Shown here: positions 7,035 through 10,931 of the stretch, piece after piece
Position numbering within the stretch: the first letter of the stretch is position 1
How the letters are laid out: each line of letters begins with the position of its first letter
Source: an uncultured Erythrobacter sp.
GTDB lineage: Bacteria > Pseudomonadota > Alphaproteobacteria > Sphingomonadales > Sphingomonadaceae
DNA length: 10,931 nucleotides
Assembly (NCBI GenBank): GCA_947258465.1
Contig: CAMYIQ010000334.1
Span: 1 to 10,931 of the forward strand
Reading direction: 5' to 3'
Program-made: the position numbers and the translations under genes
The notes under the pieces: model-generated
Database searches by the model: none
What the model saw: the letters and a program-made list of their open reading frames with translations, nothing else
What the model was told of the DNA's origin: nothing

Positions 7035-8716
7035 TTGCTAGTCCTTGCAAGCATAGCCTCGAGAAAGGCCAGTTCCTTGGCGAGCGGATTGTGCCCGCGA
7101 ATCTTGTTGATGAGCCAGGGCAAGGCCAAAACCGCGAAGGTCGCGGCAGCCAGTGTGCCGATGAGGAAGAATACATCGTTGAACGCGAGCACGGCGGCTT
7201 CGCGACCCACCTCTTGCGAGATGCTCGACGCGGCCGCTTGCTGCTGTAGAACGGGGTCCGCCTGCGCGGGGGCAATCCGCCGGACGGCATTCGCCAGCGC
7301 TTCTTCCAATCGTGCATTTCCCAGCGTCAACGTGTTTCCTGCATCGATGAGATGGGTCTTCAACCTGATGGTATAGAAAGCTGACAGCAGCGAAATCCCC
7401 GCGAGCCCTCCGACCGATTGCGAGAGCGAGAAAACGGCGATGAAGCTGATCACATAGCTTTGGCCCGCAGCCAACGCGCGAAGCATCCCTTCCATCATGA
7501 TCGGACCCATGGCGAAAACCGCGGCGAATGCGATGGCCGCCTGGGTGGCATACAAATCCTGCGGGCGCGTCATCACACCGGTTCGCGTATCGGCGAATGC
7601 AGCCACACCGATCACCGCAACGGCGAAGAGCACCGGCCGTGTAAGATCCTTGGGATCGAGCCGGATGACGGAAAGGACCATGCCGCCGAAAGTCGCACCG
7701 GCAAGTATCCAGAAATACCCCGTCAACTGCTCGTTGCCATAACCCAGTGCGGCGAACAGGCCGCTTGCCCCGAAGCCCTGCTCGGCGACGAGAATGCGCA
7801 CCGTCGCGCCGATCGCTGCAAGACCCAGGATTGCACGGCTGGACAACCAGCTCAGATCCAGCATCGGGCTTTTGCGGTTGGCTTCGATCAGAAAACACCC
7901 GCCCAGGCCGACGATCGCCACCACGAGGGCATAGCCGAGCCAGGGCGTGTCCCACCACTGAATGCGCCCCTGGATGAGGAATGCGCACAGCGCCCCCACC
8001 CCGAGCATGAACAAGGCGATACTGGGTATGTCGAGTTTTTCGAAAGTGCTCTTGCGCAAGCCGGGCGGCAGACGCAGCCAATAGACGAGGCCGAAACCGA
8101 GCAGCGACATCGCGAACTGGAACTGGAACACGTGATTCATATCGCCATCCACGAGAAGCGCGGGCGATATGGCGCGCGTCAACGGGAAGGCGAATTGGAT
8201 GAGCCCCAGCGAAATGATCAGGCCACCGACCCGCAAGGCAGGTGGCAACCCTTGCATCAAATAGTAGACCGACAGCGCGGACAACCCACTCGCGGCGATC
8301 CCCGCGACTGCCCGTGCGGCGAGTTCCGGGTAATAGCCAGGTCCCATCATCTGAACGAAGTTGGCGGCCACCAAGCCCGCCATGGCCCAGCGAACGAAGG
8401 GCTGAACGCCGAACTCCTGGCGGACGCGAAACAGGAGCATGCTCATACAGGCATAGGTCGAATAGAAGGCGACGGTCAGCCAGCCTTCCTCGACGGGAGT
8501 CAGCGCGAAACCGGCTCGCAAGGCCGGTGAATTGGCGATCAGAAAACCGTTCTGCGCGCCCCCGATCAGGCCCAGCAGAATGCCGATCCCAAGATAGGCC
8601 GCGCGCCGCCCCGCAGGATGGTCCGGGTTGGCGGGGGATCCGGGCAGGATCGGCAGCTCGTGCGGCTTGAAGCGATAGCCGTCCACGTCATCGACAAGGG
8701 AGTGGCGGTCAGTCAC
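7031..8716 (-). CDS. MFS drug efflux transporter, 14-helix DHA2/EmrB-like, divergent
   Basis: The 561-residue integral membrane protein has about 14 hydrophobic helices, a long hydrophilic N-terminus (1-38) and a cytoplasmic tail (KIRGHNPLAKELAFLEAML). Its size, the amphipathic loop at about 452-505 before the last helix and the AFNDVFFLIG segment at 511-520 fit the DHA2 proton-driven drug exporters. The adaptor and duct genes behind it make EmrB-like function likely. It is atypical: the loop 2-3 motif A (GxLxDRxGRR) is replaced by LLFRVRQEFGVQPFVRW (94-110), and the helix-5 antiporter motif C (GPxxGG) is not present in 165-188. The start is GTG at 8716, 8 nt inside the end of tetR, with a GGAG about 9 nt upstream; the next residues TDRHSLVDDVDGYRF are charged, as expected. 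The substrate is unknown. Hydrophobic, amphiphilic or aromatic compounds are usual for such pumps. Confidence 0.92.
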   Translation of the reverse strand: MTDRHSLVDDVDGYRFKPHELPILPGSPANPDHPAGRRAAYLGIGILLGLIGGAQNGFLIANSPALRAGFALTPVEEGWLTVAFYSTYACMSMLLFRVRQEFGVQPFVRWAMAGLVAANFVQMMGPGYYPELAARAVAGIAASGLSALSVYYLMQGLPPALRVGGLIISLGLIQFAFPLTRAISPALLVDGDMNHVFQFQFAMSLLGFGLVYWLRLPPGLRKSTFEKLDIPSIALFMLGVGALCAFLIQGRIQWWDTPWLGYALVVAIVGLGGCFLIEANRKSPMLDLSWLSSRAILGLAAIGATVRILVAEQGFGASGLFAALGYGNEQLTGYFWILAGATFGGMVLSVIRLDPKDLTRPVLFAVAVIGVAAFADTRTGVMTRPQDLYATQAAIAFAAVFAMGPIMMEGMLRALAAGQSYVISFIAVFSLSQSVGGLAGISLLSAFYTIRLKTHLIDAGNTLTLGNARLEEALANAVRRIAPAQADPVLQQQAAASSISQEVGREAAVLAFNDVFFLIGTLAAATFAVLALPWLINKIRGHNPLAKELAFLEAMLARTSK

Positions 8717-9341
8717 CCGGCAACACTCCGTCGATCAGCGTCGTCACCAGCGCCTCTTCGAATGCGGTATCGTCCGCCAGGCTTTCGACGAGCCTGGCCA
8801 GGCGTTCGCGCCGCGCGACCGTGCTGGCTGCCGAATAGATGAAATTGGCGATCCGGAACTGCATATGCGAAGGCGGGTTTGCAGCGCTGCCTGCCGCGGA
8901 TTGCGCCAGCTCGAAGAAATGCCGATGGAGCGGTGTCGATAGCTCGTCGAGAAGCCACCGGGATCTATCGGTATCGACAGTGATATCGCGCAGCAGCAGG
9001 CGCGGCATTTCGGGTCGCGCCAGAAGGTAGGCCAGGAACGCTTTCATCGAATATCGCAGGCGTTCGAGGTTCGTCTCCGCCTCGGCTTTCGAAAGCGCAA
9101 GGGCAAGGGCATCGTGCAGGTCGGTGGCAGCGTCGGACACAATCGATTTCCACAGACCCGCCTTACCGCCGAAACGGTAAGAAATAAGCGCAGCATCGAC
9201 ATTCGCATCGGCGGCGATTTCGCGCAGCGAGGTGGCCTCGTACCCTTGCGCGGCAAAGCGCCGCAGGGCCGCCCTGGAAAGGGCCTGGCTCGTGTCGTGT
9301 TCGGTTTGCCGGGGCCGCCCGCGGCCGCGTCGCTGCGCCAT
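8709..9341 (-). CDS. TetR-family transcriptional repressor, probable regulator of the efflux operon
   Basis: The product has 210 residues, a normal TetR length. The N-terminal DNA-binding domain lies at about 18-64: SQALSRAALRRFAAQGYEATSLREIAADANVDAALISYRFGGKAGLW contains the helix-turn-helix (37-57) and the usual YxFGxKxxLW end. Residues 70-205 are the helical ligand-binding and dimerisation domain, similar in length and layout to the CerR/YbiH-like C-terminal type. The ATG at 9341 follows AAGGAG (9353-9348) by 6 nt. The 3' end overlaps the transporter start by 8 nt, so the repressor is the first gene of the operon it presumably controls. A long perfect palindrome lies just upstream and covers its promoter, so autorepression is likely. 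The inducer is probably a pump substrate; this is inferred from family behaviour. Confidence 0.95.
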   Translation of the reverse strand: MAQRRGRGRPRQTEHDTSQALSRAALRRFAAQGYEATSLREIAADANVDAALISYRFGGKAGLWKSIVSDAATDLHDALALALSKAEAETNLERLRYSMKAFLAYLLARPEMPRLLLRDITVDTDRSRWLLDELSTPLHRHFFELAQSAAGSAANPPSHMQFRIANFIYSAASTVARRERLARLVESLADDTAFEEALVTTLIDGVLPGD

Positions 9342-9362
9342 CTATCGCTCCTTGCGGAAGCA

Positions 9363-9390
9363 GATATAGAGCAATCGACCAAATATTCAA
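9363..9390 (-). promoter_or_regulatory. Predicted promoter of the tetR-efflux operon
   Basis: On the minus strand TTGAAT (9390-9385; 4 of 6 to the -35 consensus), a 16-bp spacer and TATATC (9368-9363; 4 of 6 to the -10) place a transcription start near 9356, just upstream of the AAGGAG that serves tetR. The -35 and the whole spacer lie within the tetR-proximal arm of the palindrome, so a repressor bound there would block RNA polymerase. Confidence 0.5.
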
Positions 9391-9418
9391 TACACGTTGA
9401 ATATTTGGTCGATTGCTC
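9369..9418. promoter_or_regulatory. Perfect 50-bp inverted repeat, candidate TetR operator
   Basis: Two exactly complementary 22-bp arms (9369-9390 and 9397-9418) flank the 6-nt centre TACACG. The left arm begins GAGCAATCGACC and ends AAATATTCAA; the right arm is its exact reverse complement. The inner part is AT-rich, in sharp contrast with the GC-rich surroundings. It sits 28 bp upstream of the tetR ATG, over the predicted -35, where TetR-family proteins bind. It is longer than most TetR operators (about 15-30 bp), so it could hold two dimers or have an added role. It is not placed as a terminator, because both flanking genes point away from it and no T-run follows. Confidence 0.75.
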
Positions 9419-9607
9419 GCAGTCTCGCCACGTAAGGCAAAGGGGCGCAGGCCAAGACGCCAGCCGAATGGGAACGGCGCATGTTCGGCCATTTTCGCCA
9501 ACATTCTCAGACACCCGGATCACCTTCATCCTACAGCAAGCATCCATGCGCGAAGGCGCGCGCGTCGCAAGCCTGCGGCGATCGAAACAAAGGATGGAAA
9601 CCAGTCG
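9419..9607. other. Intergenic region between the operator and the lipoprotein gene
   Basis: This 189-bp stretch shows no credible gene on either strand. It should contain the promoter of the plus-strand lipoprotein gene, but no convincing -35/-10 pair was found. A GGAAC at 9471-9475 recalls the alphaproteobacterial EcfG stress promoter, but no CGTT follows at the right distance. Confidence 0.5.
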
Positions 9608-9730
9608 ATGCGACGCGCAACCATCGCCGCACTTCTCACGGCGACGCTAATCCTCGGCGGATGCAACACTGTTCGCGGGCTAGGCGACGATCTGAAATCG
9701 GTCGCAAATGCGGTCGATGAAGAGACCTGA
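9608..9730 (+). CDS. Entericidin A/B-family small lipoprotein
   Basis: The 40-residue product is almost all signal plus a short tail. Residues 1-18 (MRRATIAALLTATLILGG) form a lipoprotein signal with lipobox LGGC and lipid-carrying Cys19. The mature part, CNTVRGLGDDLKSVANAVDEET, matches the entericidin pattern CNTxRGxGxD...NAI known from E. coli EcnA/EcnB. Entericidins are small membrane lipoproteins; in E. coli EcnB is a stationary-phase bacteriolytic toxin with EcnA as antidote. Many alphaproteobacteria carry a single copy whose role is not established. The ATG has a GGATGGA-like purine run about 9 nt upstream; the frame is open further upstream but would bury the signal peptide. It is divergent from tetR across the palindrome and convergent with the receptor gene on the right, 5 bp away. 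No partner gene is visible here. Confidence 0.9.
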   Translation: MRRATIAALLTATLILGGCNTVRGLGDDLKSVANAVDEET

Positions 9731-9735
9731 GCGCT

Positions 9736-10931
9736 CTAGAACCCGAACCGCACCCCGCCCCACACAGTGCGCGGAACCCCCAGATCGATCGAACCGCCCT
9801 GATTGCGCGTGACGATCGTCTCGCCAGTCAGATTCTCGCCGCGAAAGATGAGGGAGACCCTGTTCGAGACCGGCACGCGCGCGAAAGCGTCGAGCGTCGT
9901 CGCTGCTGGCAGGATATCGGTTTCCAGATCGTCCTCGAACTGCGCGCCGACGTGACGCAAGCTCACGGAGAAAACCCAATTCTCTGCCGGTCGGTAAGAT
10001 ACGGTAGTTTCGCCAACGAAGCGGGGCGTTTGCGACGGACGGTTTCCGTCCAGAGCGGCAGCAAAACCTGACCCTTGTGCTTCCGCATCGGTCCAGGCCG
10101 CAGAAGCAATCGCGTCGAACCGCCCAAGCGTCGCCGACGCGGAAAGCTCGATCCCGCGTGCGTGGATCGCGTCGATATTGCGGCGCTGGCGTAAATTCGT
10201 ACCAAGGGTGACATTGGCAATGGCGTTCTTCACGCGGTTGTCGAAGGCAGTGAACGATACGACGATCCCGTCGGTCGGCGTCAGATCGACACCGGCCTCG
10301 ACCCCTTCGAGCCGCTCGTTTTCAAGGGCCGCATTGGCTTCGGTCACGACCGGGAAGACGACGAATGGCCGGTAGAGTTCGTTCAGCGTGGGCAAGCGCA
10401 AGCCCGAATAGGCCGCCGCGCGCAGAGCGATCGCATCGCTGACCTGAAAAAGTGCCCCGCCCCGGAACGAGGCATCCCACCCGGCGCGGTCGGAATAGGC
10501 ACGCGACACGGTTGAAAACCCGCCACCATCGCGCTCTTCGAAAAATCCGTCACGAATGGTCCAGCGGTCGAGCCTGGCGCCCGCGGTCAGGACGAGCGAG
10601 CCGACCGTCCAGTCATTCTCCACGAACAGGCCGAGATCGGTATTGGTGCCGCCGGCATTGCGCCGAGCACGGACCGCGCCGGTAAAGGCGCTGATCGCAT
10701 TTTCGTACAATTCCCCGTCCGACCGGCGATAATCGACACCCAGCCGCAAGACATGCGCACCGCCAACCGGTGGGCGCAGTTCGAGCTTGCCGCCAAGGCC
10801 CGTAGCCGGGGTGTTGCGCTGGTCGAGCACCGGGACGAAGCGCGTTGAGGAGATAATCCGATTGGTGAAGTTGCGCGCCTGGACATAGGCAATGGCATCG
10901 AATTGCCAGGGGCCACGACCAATCAGACGCA
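9736..10931 (-). CDS. TonB-dependent receptor, C-terminal part (5' end outside window)
   Basis: The frame is open from the right edge to the TAG at 9738-9736, giving 397 residues of outer-membrane barrel. It begins RLIGRGPWQFDAIAYVQARNF and shows alternating strands and long Asp/Asn-rich loops. It includes typical receptor segments such as ALRAAAYSGLRLPTLNELYRPF, LENERLEGVEAGVDL, a late-barrel LIFRGENLTGETIV and the terminal strand TVWGGVRFGF with C-terminal Phe. Signal peptide, TonB box and plug are outside the window. The GTG at 10830 is internal, not a start, because barrel sequence continues upstream of it. The LPTLNELYRP and ENERLEGVEAG motifs are seen in BtuB/FecA/CirA-type receptors for vitamin or metal complexes, but the ligand cannot be assigned. 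It differs in sequence and type from the full-length receptor at the left of the window, so it is not a recent duplicate. Confidence 0.93.
   Translation of the reverse strand, partial: RLIGRGPWQFDAIAYVQARNFTNRIISSTRFVPVLDQRNTPATGLGGKLELRPPVGGAHVLRLGVDYRRSDGELYENAISAFTGAVRARRNAGGTNTDLGLFVENDWTVGSLVLTAGARLDRWTIRDGFFEERDGGGFSTVSRAYSDRAGWDASFRGGALFQVSDAIALRAAAYSGLRLPTLNELYRPFVVFPVVTEANAALENERLEGVEAGVDLTPTDGIVVSFTAFDNRVKNAIANVTLGTNLRQRRNIDAIHARGIELSASATLGRFDAIASAAWTDAEAQGSGFAAALDGNRPSQTPRFVGETTVSYRPAENWVFSVSLRHVGAQFEDDLETDILPAATTLDAFARVPVSNRVSLIFRGENLTGETIVTRNQGGSIDLGVPRTVWGGVRFGF

Noticed and set aside
7038..8081. 347-residue alternative frame on the same strand as the MFS gene
   Set aside because: It is Arg/Gly-rich without membrane helices or domains; the overlapping frame encodes an obvious 14-helix transporter.
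9369..9418. Palindrome as a rho-independent terminator
   Set aside because: Flanking genes diverge from it, no transcript ends there, and there is no T-run after either arm.
9471..9496. EcfG-type general stress promoter for the entericidin gene
   Set aside because: GGAAC is present, but the matching CGTT is missing at 16-17 bp spacing.
9413..9607. Longer start for the entericidin-family protein
   Set aside because: It would place about 65 extra residues before a perfect lipoprotein signal peptide; entericidins are about 40-50 residues long.

Overview
The window looks like chromosomal DNA of a GC-rich alphaproteobacterium, most probably of the Sphingomonadales (Sphingomonas/Novosphingobium/Erythrobacter type). 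This is inferred from two TonB-dependent receptors in 11 kb, a NodT-type outer-membrane lipoprotein, GTG starts and dense overlapping genes. No rRNA, tRNA, CRISPR array, transposase or phage gene was seen. Nearly everything lies on the minus strand, so the window is best read from right to left.

Region 1 (10931 to 9736, minus) is the C-terminal half of a TonB-dependent receptor cut by the window edge. It converges on a tiny plus-strand entericidin-family lipoprotein gene (9608-9730), with only 5 bp between the two stop codons.

Region 2 (9418 to 4546, minus) is a self-regulated multidrug-efflux operon. A TetR repressor, a 14-helix MFS transporter of DHA2/EmrB type, a HlyD/EmrA-type periplasmic adaptor and a NodT-family outer-membrane lipoprotein follow one another with 8-nt and 4-nt overlaps and a 2-nt gap. 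Together they should form a complete inner membrane-periplasm-outer membrane extrusion system. Just upstream of tetR is a perfect 50-bp inverted repeat (22-bp arms, 6-nt centre), AT-rich in its inner part, that covers the -35 element of the proposed tetR promoter. It is the obvious candidate operator.

Region 3 (4496 to 1, minus) is a second regulator-plus-operon unit. An AraC-family activator, which appears to be made from a leaderless mRNA, is followed by a large TonB-dependent receptor, a cytoplasmic HSL-family (family IV) esterase coupled to it by a TGATG stop/start, and the first 27 codons of a secreted protein. The likely logic is uptake of an unidentified ester-containing compound through the receptor, intracellular hydrolysis, and control by the AraC protein.

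The most unusual points are the long perfect palindrome at the tetR operator, the spacing that makes the araC-type gene look leaderless, an MFS pump that lacks the usual family signature motifs, and the coupling of an outer-membrane receptor to an esterase. No wholly new system can be claimed from sequence alone.
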